A DNA stretch of 64,000 nucleotides, taken from NCBI GenBank assembly GCA_963777045.1, contig CAVZPD010000021.1, positions 1-64,000 of the forward strand, in the 5' to 3' direction. This stretch comes from JAPSGM01 sp963777045 (GTDB lineage Bacteria; Chloroflexota; Limnocylindria; QHBO01). The notes under the pieces were generated by a model. It did not search any database. It was not told where the DNA came from and was given only the letters and a program-made list of their open reading frames with translations. Below, in pieces: positions 8,597 through 16,829 of the stretch (position 1 is its first letter; every line of letters begins with the position of its first letter). Both the position numbers and the translations under genes were made by a program.

Positions 8597-9232
8597 ATGT
8601 GGCCCACATTTGGCGATCCACTGCATAAGCCCCCCAACCTTGACATCGCGAGACTGGCGCTCAAACCCCTTTCAAAGTCGCGAAGGGGTGAAACAGCCAA
8701 CGTGAACAGGTCATGGCATGAGCCGCTCAAGCAGGCGATCGCGGAGCTAGAGCCGGCGGAGACGACCCTCTCTATGGGTCATGCCGCGCTCGCGCAACTG
8801 CTAGATCAGAGAGAGGTCAAGCAGTGGGGCGACGATATTCTTTCGGTTGACTTCGTGAAGGGCGGGGTCGCGATCGGAGGTACCGTCCTCTCGATCGGCA
8901 TCGGGTTAGTCACCGGGGCACTCGCCGCTGCGCTGGCGACAGCAGTGTTCTGCGGGGTCGCATACACGGTCACCAAGCGCGGTTTCAGGATCGCAATGGA
9001 GGGCCTCAGGCATGTCGTGCAGGCGACGGCCAAGATGCTCATTGAGCTGCGCGAGCATCTTGGTGATCTTCGTGCGACACTTGTCCTCGCTCACCATCCT
9101 TCAATGGACCAGCTTCAGGTCGTCTACGAGGCTCGGAGGGCGCACCGCCTCATCCGGTTCCGCTATCGCGCGTTGGACAAGGAGTTCAAGGTCAGCGAGT
9201 ATCTCGCGAGAAGGCTGATCGTGCGCGCGTGA
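8597..9232 (+). CDS. Unknown protein with membrane hairpin
   Basis: Up to 211 residues. A better start may be GTG at 8702, since the first 35 residues look non-coding. A strongly hydrophobic segment (GGVAIGGTVLSIGIG through ALATAVFCGVAYTV, about residues 90-125) should form one or two membrane helices. The rest is charged and helical, with a C-terminal Arg-rich part. I recognise no family. It lies between the integrase module and a toxin-antitoxin-like pair, so it is probably island cargo. Confidence 0.5.
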   Translation: MWPTFGDPLHKPPNLDIARLALKPLSKSRRGETANVNRSWHEPLKQAIAELEPAETTLSMGHAALAQLLDQREVKQWGDDILSVDFVKGGVAIGGTVLSIGIGLVTGALAAALATAVFCGVAYTVTKRGFRIAMEGLRHVVQATAKMLIELREHLGDLRATLVLAHHPSMDQLQVVYEARRAHRLIRFRYRALDKEFKVSEYLARRLIVRA

Positions 9233-9256
9233 GGGGCCCTGACCCCCGGTCCGGTA

Positions 9257-9298
9257 TTGACAAGGGGTGGTAACGGTGTCACAGTGTGACACTGTCAC
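9257..9298 (+). promoter_or_regulatory. Promoter with nested palindromic operator
   Basis: TTGACA at 9257-9262 is followed after 17 bp by the -10 region around 9280-9285. Over the -10 lie two overlapping perfect palindromes: GTGTCACAGTGTGACAC (9276-9292) and GTGACACTGTCAC (9286-9298). Such an operator is typical of autoregulated toxin-antitoxin operons. Confidence 0.7.
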
Positions 9299-9313
9299 AA
9301 GAGGAGCCACATC

Positions 9314-9595
9314 GTGGCAACCAAGACCGCCCGCCTATACGCCGCTGACATAGATCGTGCCCAGGTTCTCGCCGCGGTGCGCGGCGAAAGTCCTCAGGAA
9401 GTCCTTCACGCTGCGCTCAACGAGTACATCGACAACCATCGCGGCGAGCTGGACGGCGCATTCCGCTCGGTGCAAGCCGCTGTGCTGTCCAACGACCGTG
9501 AGACGCTCGGGGCTCTCTTTGCCGACGATGCGCGGCGTCAGGCTACTGCCGACAGCGACCGCGTCGCTCGCCTTCTGGCCGAGTCCCAGGACTGA
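9314..9595 (+). CDS. Putative antitoxin-like DNA-binding protein
   Basis: 93 residues, GTG start with GAGGAG nine bases upstream. The N-terminus (ARLYAADIDRAQVLAAVRGE, then SPQEVLHAALNEYIDN) suits a short ribbon-helix-helix-type fold; the C-terminal half is acidic and probably unstructured until bound to a partner. It sits directly behind a promoter overlaid by palindromes, and a larger gene follows 70 bp downstream. The arrangement is that of an autoregulating antitoxin, but I do not recognise a named family. Confidence 0.55.
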   Translation: MATKTARLYAADIDRAQVLAAVRGESPQEVLHAALNEYIDNHRGELDGAFRSVQAAVLSNDRETLGALFADDARRQATADSDRVARLLAESQD

Positions 9596-9665
9596 CCCCT
9601 TGCGCGGCTTGACGCGCGCCGCATAGCCGCACACCTTGGGACGCAATAGCCGCCCCGAGGGATCA

Positions 9666-10430
9666 ATGCCTAACGCGATTGCCCGTCGTCTCCGAGTGAC
9701 ACTCCGCTGCCTGACGGAGGATCTGGGCCTCGCGGAGGCTGACGCCGATCTGCCTCTCGAAGCGTTGGGCGCCGACTCGGGGGATGTCGCCGGCCTCATC
9801 AAAACCTTCATGGATAAGCGGTCCACCCACCCCACCGACGAAGACAGAATCGAGCACCTTGCGACAGGCCGCATTCCGATGCACCCCCTGAGGCGCGGAA
9901 AGCGCATTCGCGGATTGACATGGTCCGACGAGCAAACCGGCGTCGTCTGGCTCGTGGCCGCCCACTTCGTCCATCGCTCTGGCGAGAGGATGGACTCCTA
10001 CGCGTACTTCCGATCACTCCCTGCTTCCGCCCTGCTCCCGAGCGATAGCGACTTCGCCCGCCTTCGCGAAGAAGAGGCACTTGCCGCGCGAGACGCGATC
10101 TTCAACGTCATAGACCCCGCGCGCGCGGAGGCACTCAATCGCCCAGGGGACGAAATCCGAATCATGGTGGGTCCGGTGGCGGTGAGCCTCGTCGCCACAA
10201 GCACGGAGCCTCCGCCCCACGTCAAGGTGGCGGTATCGACAAAGTGGGACGACAGAGAAATCGACCCGCCACCGAACGTCGTCCTCGCCATCGTGACCCG
10301 GGTCTACCTTCAACACTTCCGTGACTGGGTTGAACTTCCCTGGGCGGACGATGTCGACACGATCGCGGGACGACGCGCTTTGGACGAGCTTGTCTTCGAG
10401 TGGTTCGTCGGCTCCGACGGAGGTCAATAG
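9666..10430 (+). CDS. Unknown protein, possible toxin partner
   Basis: 254 residues from the ATG at 9666, preceded by GAGGG at a sensible distance. The central segment RIRGLTWSDEQTGVVWLVAA, then HFVHRSGERMDSYAYF, looks like a conserved core with aromatic and basic residues. I see no signal peptide, membrane helix or recognised nuclease motif. Its place after a small DNA-binding protein with a palindromic operator suggests the effector half of a toxin-antitoxin pair; this is inference from arrangement only. Confidence 0.5.
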   Translation: MPNAIARRLRVTLRCLTEDLGLAEADADLPLEALGADSGDVAGLIKTFMDKRSTHPTDEDRIEHLATGRIPMHPLRRGKRIRGLTWSDEQTGVVWLVAAHFVHRSGERMDSYAYFRSLPASALLPSDSDFARLREEEALAARDAIFNVIDPARAEALNRPGDEIRIMVGPVAVSLVATSTEPPPHVKVAVSTKWDDREIDPPPNVVLAIVTRVYLQHFRDWVELPWADDVDTIAGRRALDELVFEWFVGSDGGQ

Positions 10431-10575
10431 GACGCGCTCGACGCCCTCGAGGGCCGGCGGCGTAACTCACAGAGCGACCCATTCGACACGTCTGAATAGT
10501 TCTCCCTACCAGCAGACGTCCGAACGGCGGGCTGTGATGAGCCGGCCGGAGTCGGCGGATTCAGCCGCGAAGGGG

Positions 10576-10597
10576 CAACACCCGACCATGGGTGTTG
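10576..10597. terminator. Hairpin between convergent genes
   Basis: CAACACCC and GGGTGTTG form a perfect 8-bp stem around a 6-base loop. It sits in the 240-bp gap between convergent genes and could terminate both directions, although no T-run follows. Nothing else is seen in 10431-10670. Confidence 0.45.
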
Positions 10598-10670
10598 GAC
10601 GAACTGAACAGATCAGCGACCGATGACCCTGCCGGACTGCTCGCCTTGCCCGTAGATGCGAAGAAGAACC

Positions 10671-12587
10671 CTATTCGAGTGGTTCTACGTCGTCGGGGCC
10701 GGGATGCTCTAGGTCCTTGACGAATGCAGATTCATAGGAGAAGGACGTTGTGGGGAGCCCCGCTGCGACGGGCGGGGTGTCGTTGTCGGCCACCAATAGC
10801 TGAAACGACCCGATAAGACCAGCCTGCATCGCATGGAGCAGCCGGTACAGGCGTTCCGACAGCGCGCGGTCCTCCGGAAGAGATCCGAAGTTCTTCCTCG
10901 GACTATCGAGAATTAGGAAGGTGGGCAGAAGCGTCCATCCGCCGCCGGCCGCATATCGCAAGGCCCCTAAGTGGTAGGCATCGTTGATGACGGTCCGTAT
11001 GCCGGAGGACAGCTCCTCGTAGAACGTTCGGCCGCCGACGATTGGAAGATACGAACGTTGGTCTAGATGGGCAGGATCCGTCGCAGGGTCAAAGTGCGGG
11101 GGCGCTAGCTGGCGCAAGGTATCGACGAACATCTCCGAGAGATCGGTGAAGCGGCTACGTCCCTCCCGTGTCGCTGCCTGTGCCTCTTCGAGCCGAGCAC
11201 GAGTGGACCGTGCCTCCGTCTCCAGTCTGCCGAGTTCGGACTCGAGTTCCCGGAATCTGTCCCAGGTCCGGAGGCCTCGTTGGACGACGCCAACCTGTTC
11301 TCGCAGCTTTGCCACACGGGCGCTACTGTCCGAGATCTGACCAAACAGTGGCGAAACGAACTGGGCAGTCTGCTCGTCGATGGCGGCGGTGAGACGAGCG
11401 ATTTCCGCTTCGGCACTAGCCAAAGTGTTCGTCAGTTCATCGATTGATCGCTCGTCCTGCGATATCAGCTGATCCGTCTCCGCGATCTGGGCCTCCAGGC
11501 GACGGCGCTCGCGTTCTAACGAAGCGGCGGGAGCGACGTGTTCGGGCTCCTGTTGCGAACAGAGGTAGCAGCGGCCATCTCCATACCGATGCGGTTCAAC
11601 TACCTGCCAACACCGCGGGCAAATTCGAAACTCAAGGCCGTGCAGTGCCAAGTCGGCAGCCGTTGTCCGCTCAAGTCGCTCTAGATCCAGGTACAGCTGC
11701 GACTTCACCGAAGCACGCCGTCTCGTTTCGCCGATGCGCTGGTTCAGCTGCTCTTCCGTATGTAGCGCTGTGTGGCGCCACTGAGCCAACTCCCCTCTCA
11801 TCGCTTGGGCCTGAGGGGTCTGGGCCCTCACGCCCGCCTTTAGCTGGCTGAGTGCCCCGTCGGCGATCTGAAGCTGAGCCAGCATCTCCTGCTCGCGGAC
11901 CCGAAGCGAATGCTGGTCAGGGAAACTCGAGCGCTCTAGGAAACTACCGACGTGCGCAATCTCGGACCTCGCATTCGCCATTCCATCGTTCAGTTCGCCA
12001 AGCCGACGTTGGAGTTCGCGCATCTCCTCAGTCGCGATTCCGTACAGGAGTTCGAAAGTAGCCTTCCGCTTTGGCTCGCGGTAAGGCTCGTTGCTATGAA
12101 GAACCGCGGCATCGATGTGGCGCTGGGCGACGTACATGAACTCGTAAACGTCCCAAAAGGTGATCGGGGTCGTATCCGCGCCGGGTCGGGCGCGTGAACG
12201 AGGGATTCGTGTCTCCGGGATCCCGAGGAGCTGCATTAGCCGCTGTCCTGCGGAATCAGGTCCCGAGTCGGCCGCTACGAGCCTTTCAACGTCGCCTGGA
12301 TTCTCGTTGGGAAAGACGGATATGCGGTTGGGCTGCGATCGAAGTGATCGGCTGAAGGTCCAGGCCGTTTCGCCAGTCCGAATGGTGACGGAGGCTTCGT
12401 TGACACCATCTTGCACCGCTTGCGACAAGATGGCAGCACCGCCTAGGCACCACTTGAGAACCTCCAAGAGCGACGTTTTGCCCGTGCCGACTGGCCCCAC
12501 CAAGAGGTTTACGCCTTGACGGAATGGGTACGAGTAGGTATCGCGATGGCCCACGACTGCCAACTCGAGGATTTCGAGCGAAGGCAT
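10671..12587 (-). CDS. SMC/Rad50-like ATPase of an ABC-three-component-type defence operon
   Basis: 638 residues. Walker A is GPVGTGKTS at residues 31-39. A long coiled coil follows, interrupted near the middle by CPRCWQ...CYLCSQ (a CxxC pair resembling a Rad50 hook zinc site). After a second coiled coil, the Walker B/D-loop-like region is FLILDSPRKNFG. Length and architecture fit the ATPase of ABC-three-component systems, which couple DNA sensing to an effector. The start at 12587 forms an ATGA overlap with the stop of the preceding gene; it is the last gene of the operon. About 43 further in-frame codons upstream overlap that gene and are unlikely to be used. Confidence 0.82.
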   Translation of the reverse strand: MPSLEILELAVVGHRDTYSYPFRQGVNLLVGPVGTGKTSLLEVLKWCLGGAAILSQAVQDGVNEASVTIRTGETAWTFSRSLRSQPNRISVFPNENPGDVERLVAADSGPDSAGQRLMQLLGIPETRIPRSRARPGADTTPITFWDVYEFMYVAQRHIDAAVLHSNEPYREPKRKATFELLYGIATEEMRELQRRLGELNDGMANARSEIAHVGSFLERSSFPDQHSLRVREQEMLAQLQIADGALSQLKAGVRAQTPQAQAMRGELAQWRHTALHTEEQLNQRIGETRRRASVKSQLYLDLERLERTTAADLALHGLEFRICPRCWQVVEPHRYGDGRCYLCSQQEPEHVAPAASLERERRRLEAQIAETDQLISQDERSIDELTNTLASAEAEIARLTAAIDEQTAQFVSPLFGQISDSSARVAKLREQVGVVQRGLRTWDRFRELESELGRLETEARSTRARLEEAQAATREGRSRFTDLSEMFVDTLRQLAPPHFDPATDPAHLDQRSYLPIVGGRTFYEELSSGIRTVINDAYHLGALRYAAGGGWTLLPTFLILDSPRKNFGSLPEDRALSERLYRLLHAMQAGLIGSFQLLVADNDTPPVAAGLPTTSFSYESAFVKDLEHPGPDDVEPLE

Positions 12588-13102
12588 CAGATTGGTGCTC
12601 CGAAGCGCGCCGTTCGCACCTCCGGCAAATGCTCGTAGATAAGCTTGCGGAGCGCGTTGCCGCTCATCGTGAAACGGCGCCGGAGCAGCCGGCACCTGCG
12701 ATCGGTGAGAGCCCACGCTGGATGGCTGCGTATCGTTTCCGCAGCTTCCTGCCCTTGGTCTGTCGTTCGCAGGGTTAAGACGGAACCCTCCACAACGTAA
12801 ATCAGCTCGAGAGAGATCATCGTGCCGATCAAGGGGTAGTAGTGCTCATCCCATGGCCCGTACTTCCAGCGAATCATCTGGCTTTCTACCGAAGTCAGTT
12901 CCGTGTCGGTGGGCGCCAGGTCCGGCTGCAGCGTATCGCCCGCGGCTGCCGCGATCCGCTCGAGCATTGCTGGATAGCGAAGGAGGAAGTCGAGCTTTGC
13001 TAGCTTCGTCAAACCTGCCAGGCCAGCCCCTCCACCTGAGTACGCATCGATCAGCAACAGCAGTCGCGCGACGTGGTAGGCGGCGGACGGTCGCACGCTC
13101 AT
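12587..13102 (-). CDS. ABC-three-component middle-component-like protein
   Basis: 171 residues. The motif GLTKLAKLDFLLRYPAMLER near residue 30 and the downstream RWKYGPWDEHYY segment, followed by a beta strand pair and TDQG, look like a winged-helix-type middle component of ABC-three-component systems. Its gene stands between the nuclease effector and the SMC-like ATPase and is joined to both by 4-base ATGA overlaps (13102-13099 and 12590-12587 region). It is expected to bridge ATPase and effector. Family assignment rests on motif memory plus context. Confidence 0.7.
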   Translation of the reverse strand: MSVRPSAAYHVARLLLLIDAYSGGGAGLAGLTKLAKLDFLLRYPAMLERIAAAAGDTLQPDLAPTDTELTSVESQMIRWKYGPWDEHYYPLIGTMISLELIYVVEGSVLTLRTTDQGQEAAETIRSHPAWALTDRRCRLLRRRFTMSGNALRKLIYEHLPEVRTARFGAPI

Positions 13103-14343
13103 ACGGAGGTCTCGAATTCGGGCGACCACCAAACCAAGCATTCATCCGTCAACTGGTAGACAAGCCCTTGGAGATGCAGGGAATCCAGCCGGACGCCCGC
13201 ATTGGTCGACGCAGGCATGTGTTGGAGGCTGGTCGCTAGCGTCGCGTGCATGCGTGTCCCGTATGTACCGCCTACGGCTACCGATGACGAAGCGATGCCT
13301 TCCGCCTCACCGGCTAGGGCCAAGACTCGGGTCCTAAGGTCCTCAATGTCGTCATCACTGCCGGGAAGTCCGACACGGAATCTGGCCTCTGTCTCATACC
13401 AAATCCCGCGGAGGCGCTGCGCGGCTCCAATTTGCGTCGGCCCAAAGCCGCCAGCTTGCAGCTTCTGAACCATCACGGAGGAGCGGCTCACAGATCTCCG
13501 CGGTACCAAAGCAGGTGGCCGATCACTCACGGCAGAGTGAGCAGCGGCTTGGACCCCCAGCCTAGTGAGTGTTCGCTCCCGCAAGAGCGCGTCCTGCTCA
13601 AGTTCACGCCTGATCGCAGCCGGCTCATTGATAACTCGGTACGTTGACACCCGTGCTCCGCGAGTTGCCCTTCCTGCAGCCTCCGCGAGGCCGACGAGCG
13701 CCTCATACACCTGGGGGGCCGCCGAGTCCGCTAGGTCAAGCGCGCGCAGGGCTGGGCGCACCTGGTGCTCGACAGTGTTGAGCCCAATGTCAAGCCGACC
13801 CGGAATGTCACTCTCTAGGCTGAGAACGCCTAGGAAAGCGCGTGTATCGTCGGGGGAACCTCCGATCTTGCGCGCCAGTCCATTCGCGAACTCATCGAGC
13901 TTGTCGGAGTCAAGCGAATTGCAGGCCTCCCGCAGTGCGGCCGCCTCACTTGGACCAGAAGCGAGTGAGCCATTTGTGACAAGCCGGCACTCATCAGGTC
14001 GCTTGGACGCTGCAACCCAGCGATTGAAAAGCGATGCTAGGGCGGCCGACGCTAGCTCACCGAGGCGCCAAGGTCCGCGTGTTCCTTCCCGATGCTTCAC
14101 GGAGGCCATCACGATGCGATCGTCTGCAAAGACAACGAGATAATCCTCAAACCACTCACAGATGACCGCGACGACCCGATCATCGACGAGCATTTCGACG
14201 CAATGCCGAGCGGCTACTTCTGCTTGGTACCGGAATCTCGCTTGTGTCTCAGCACCGACATCCTCGGTCGGCAACCCCAGCGCCGAGAGGTCGGGCGCGC
14301 CGCCTGCGCTCGGCGCGCGATCGCGTGAGTCCTGCTCCGTCAT
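13099..14343 (-). CDS. DUF4297/Cap4-like nuclease effector
   Basis: 414 residues. The N-terminal ~150 residues follow the DUF4297/Cap4 pattern: GAETQARFRYQAEVAARHC at ~30, then ICEWFEDYLVVF and IVMASVKHRE, giving the E...D...V-K core of a PD-(D/E)XK dsDNA nuclease. The C-terminal ~250 residues are unassigned, helical then mixed, and probably sense or bind partners. It overlaps the helicase gene before it and the middle-component gene after it by four bases each. In the families named, this domain degrades DNA to abort phage replication. Confidence 0.75.
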   Translation of the reverse strand: MTEQDSRDRAPSAGGAPDLSALGLPTEDVGAETQARFRYQAEVAARHCVEMLVDDRVVAVICEWFEDYLVVFADDRIVMASVKHREGTRGPWRLGELASAALASLFNRWVAASKRPDECRLVTNGSLASGPSEAAALREACNSLDSDKLDEFANGLARKIGGSPDDTRAFLGVLSLESDIPGRLDIGLNTVEHQVRPALRALDLADSAAPQVYEALVGLAEAAGRATRGARVSTYRVINEPAAIRRELEQDALLRERTLTRLGVQAAAHSAVSDRPPALVPRRSVSRSSVMVQKLQAGGFGPTQIGAAQRLRGIWYETEARFRVGLPGSDDDIEDLRTRVLALAGEAEGIASSSVAVGGTYGTRMHATLATSLQHMPASTNAGVRLDSLHLQGLVYQLTDECLVWWSPEFETSV

Positions 14344-16829
14344 CGCCGCCCTCGCAAGCTAATCCAACGGTCCGACGACCCGTGGGCAGTCCAGAGCGCC
14401 TCCGGTTCAGGCCAGCGGCCCGCAAGGGCGATGCGACGTTCTGTGCGCCCAGCCGACTCCGTCGTCCACCCCGTTCGATACTCGCGTACAAGAGCGAGCA
14501 ACTCTCGAACATAGCCAGCCAACTCGGCCGTGCTTAACAGTCGGACACGGTCCAGCCGATTGGCTGCCGTATTGTCAATCTCCGTCCAAGGCGTGACGAG
14601 AACGCCCCGCGTCAGAGCTCCGGACGTTTCCGCAAGGGCCCTGGCGGACCCTTCCGCCTGCTCGACATCGGCATTGACCACTCGATTACGTTTCGGCGCC
14701 AACTTGACCTCGAAGGTGATTTGACGGTGGGGTCGGGCGAACTCCCAGTCGGCGTCATGCTCGCCTGATACCGCCTGGGGAGTCCTCGCCGGGAGGCCCA
14801 GTAAGTCGGAGCCGACACGCCCAATGGCACGTGCGACGGCATCGTGGTCCTCGCTTTGAATATCCGACAGTAATGCGTCCGCCCATCGGTCGAATCTGGG
14901 GCCACCTGCTCCGTGTCGCGCGACAAGGGCATCCCATGCTGTAACTAGATCGTTTGGAACTTCACGCGCAGGTAGCGCGGCCTCTCCGGCTTGCCGGCGC
15001 TCCGCGAGGCGTAGCCTTACAAAGAACGTGCTTGATGCACCGCTAGTGGCGGCGGCCCTTAATGCGTCGAGAGCTGGCTGTCTTGCAGCCGGATCGCCGA
15101 AGTTGGCTGCCTCTTGGAGTGCCAGACCGCGCATGGCGAGCCAAAAGGCCCGGTATTCGGGGCGAAGCCGTGATGCATCGGCCGCGCGGTCAAACAAATC
15201 GGCCGCCCGGCCATGGTCCATCCGCCAAAGCGCGTGGAAACCGTCTACCTCCGCGGCCGCGTCGCCCACCGGCTCGTCAACTTGACCGGCCCGATCGACC
15301 CCAGCACCGAACTCGGCACCGTCAAGGAACTGTTCGGACTGGGCCACCGCGATCCAAAAGTCGTCATCGCTCCTTCGCAGTGCGGCCTTGATCTCGCCGC
15401 GTATCTGCGGTGGGAGCTGATCAACCACAGACCGCCGGCTGAAGAAGGATGCGAACGCGGCGTCGGCCAAGATGTAGATGCTGCGATCCGTTTCGGATCG
15501 GTTGCATCTACCGAGCGCCTGCACGATCCTTTGCGCGAAACGCTCATCCGCAAAGGTGGCATCGCGCAGGTAAGCCGAAGCCCACTCCTCCAGCTCGCTT
15601 GTTGCGACTGGAACCTCGGGCAGAATCTCTAGACGGCATGTCTCGCCTGGAAAGTCCATCCCGTCATAGCGTCCCGCGGTGACGAGATGCCCGTCCGCGG
15701 CCGCAGAGAAGGGCTCATCCGCTCCATTGTCGCCTTCGAGGCGGTACGTACCACCCGGCAGGCGAGCAGCCTCTAATGCCTGCTCCAAGCCGTCGGCCGT
15801 ATCTCGACGGGCGCACAACCAGAGTGCCTTTCGCCGTTGCTCCAACAGCGGCATCAAAAGAGCTACCAGTTCATCCGGCTCGGACGGCACAAGGCTATCG
15901 CCCAGTATCACGAATCGCTCGCCCTGCTGCGGCTGCACGCTAGCGGTCAGCTTCGTGAAGGTGGGACAGCCCAAGCGCCGTCTTAGATCGGATTCGCTTC
16001 CAATCGTCGCGCTTAGGTAGATACGCCTTGTCGGCCTCGTGAAGTACTCCAACGTTTGAGTCGGAGGAATGAACGGGGTAATCGTGACCGACCTGCGTGA
16101 GATGAGTACGCAGCACGCGGGCAGACGATCTCTAATTTGCCTCCATGCCCACCAGGCTGGGGATCCGTTCTCCAATGATGCGTCCAACAGGTCACGCACC
16201 TCATCAACAAGGTCGAGACTGTCCGGAAAGGCCAGCATCTCCGGTGGCGACGACGCCTCGACGCCATTCAGAAGATCGGTTGCGAGGGTGTAGTACGGGC
16301 ACTTGGCGGCCACGCGTTCAAGCAGTTGACCGAAGAGGTTTGTCCCCGCTTCGACCGTGACGGTGAACGTGTCACGAAGCGGGCCTTCCAGGAGATGGAC
16401 ATCGTCAAGGATCAGAAGATCGGCCGGCTCTACCCCTGGCCTGGCGTTGAAGTAGTTCCAATAGTTCATTATTCCGATGGCTTCGCCGAAATTGAACGCG
16501 CGCACATCGGATCGATCCCAAGAGTCCTTCGGCCCTTCGAATCGGACAGTGGGCAATCCCAGGTCTCGGCTTTGTCTGCTGACCTGCTGCGCCAATTGTT
16601 TCGTGCCCGCCAAATATGCGATTGGGCTGGACGTTTGACGCCGGTGGTGCTCCGCAATCAGAAGCGCGACCAGCGTCTTTCCGGTACCAGTGGGAAGTTC
16701 GACAGCGGCGTCCGCCTCGACCTCCGCGAATTGACCAAGCACCTCCTCCTGCCACGGCCAAAGCGCTGGAATGGAGGAGGTTCTTAGCTCCGCGAACAGT
16801 TGGACGAGCTCCGTGTCAGACGTTGCCAT
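14340..16829 (-). CDS. SF2 helicase fused to a C-terminal PD-(D/E)XK-like domain
   Basis: 829 residues. Helicase motifs: Walker A LPTGTGKT (45-52), DDVH (142-145) in place of DEAH, and motif VI-like QALGRCNRSE near 430. Between ~500 and 690 is a helical region. The last ~140 residues show DADWEF...ITFEVKLAPKR, an acid then E-V-K pattern of a restriction-like nuclease. ATG at 16829 lies inside the end of the DUF2075 gene (14-base overlap), and the stop overlaps the next gene by four. It resembles HamB/AbpB-type defence helicases in being paired with a Cap4-like nuclease gene, but here inside a larger operon. Confidence 0.82.
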   Translation of the reverse strand: MATSDTELVQLFAELRTSSIPALWPWQEEVLGQFAEVEADAAVELPTGTGKTLVALLIAEHHRRQTSSPIAYLAGTKQLAQQVSRQSRDLGLPTVRFEGPKDSWDRSDVRAFNFGEAIGIMNYWNYFNARPGVEPADLLILDDVHLLEGPLRDTFTVTVEAGTNLFGQLLERVAAKCPYYTLATDLLNGVEASSPPEMLAFPDSLDLVDEVRDLLDASLENGSPAWWAWRQIRDRLPACCVLISRRSVTITPFIPPTQTLEYFTRPTRRIYLSATIGSESDLRRRLGCPTFTKLTASVQPQQGERFVILGDSLVPSEPDELVALLMPLLEQRRKALWLCARRDTADGLEQALEAARLPGGTYRLEGDNGADEPFSAAADGHLVTAGRYDGMDFPGETCRLEILPEVPVATSELEEWASAYLRDATFADERFAQRIVQALGRCNRSETDRSIYILADAAFASFFSRRSVVDQLPPQIRGEIKAALRRSDDDFWIAVAQSEQFLDGAEFGAGVDRAGQVDEPVGDAAAEVDGFHALWRMDHGRAADLFDRAADASRLRPEYRAFWLAMRGLALQEAANFGDPAARQPALDALRAAATSGASSTFFVRLRLAERRQAGEAALPAREVPNDLVTAWDALVARHGAGGPRFDRWADALLSDIQSEDHDAVARAIGRVGSDLLGLPARTPQAVSGEHDADWEFARPHRQITFEVKLAPKRNRVVNADVEQAEGSARALAETSGALTRGVLVTPWTEIDNTAANRLDRVRLLSTAELAGYVRELLALVREYRTGWTTESAGRTERRIALAGRWPEPEALWTAHGSSDRWISLRGRR

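Noticed and set aside
12587..12716. Earlier start of the SMC-like ATPase
   Set aside because: The extra 43 codons overlap the middle-component gene and show no homology; the ATGA overlap at 12587 fits the rest of the operon.
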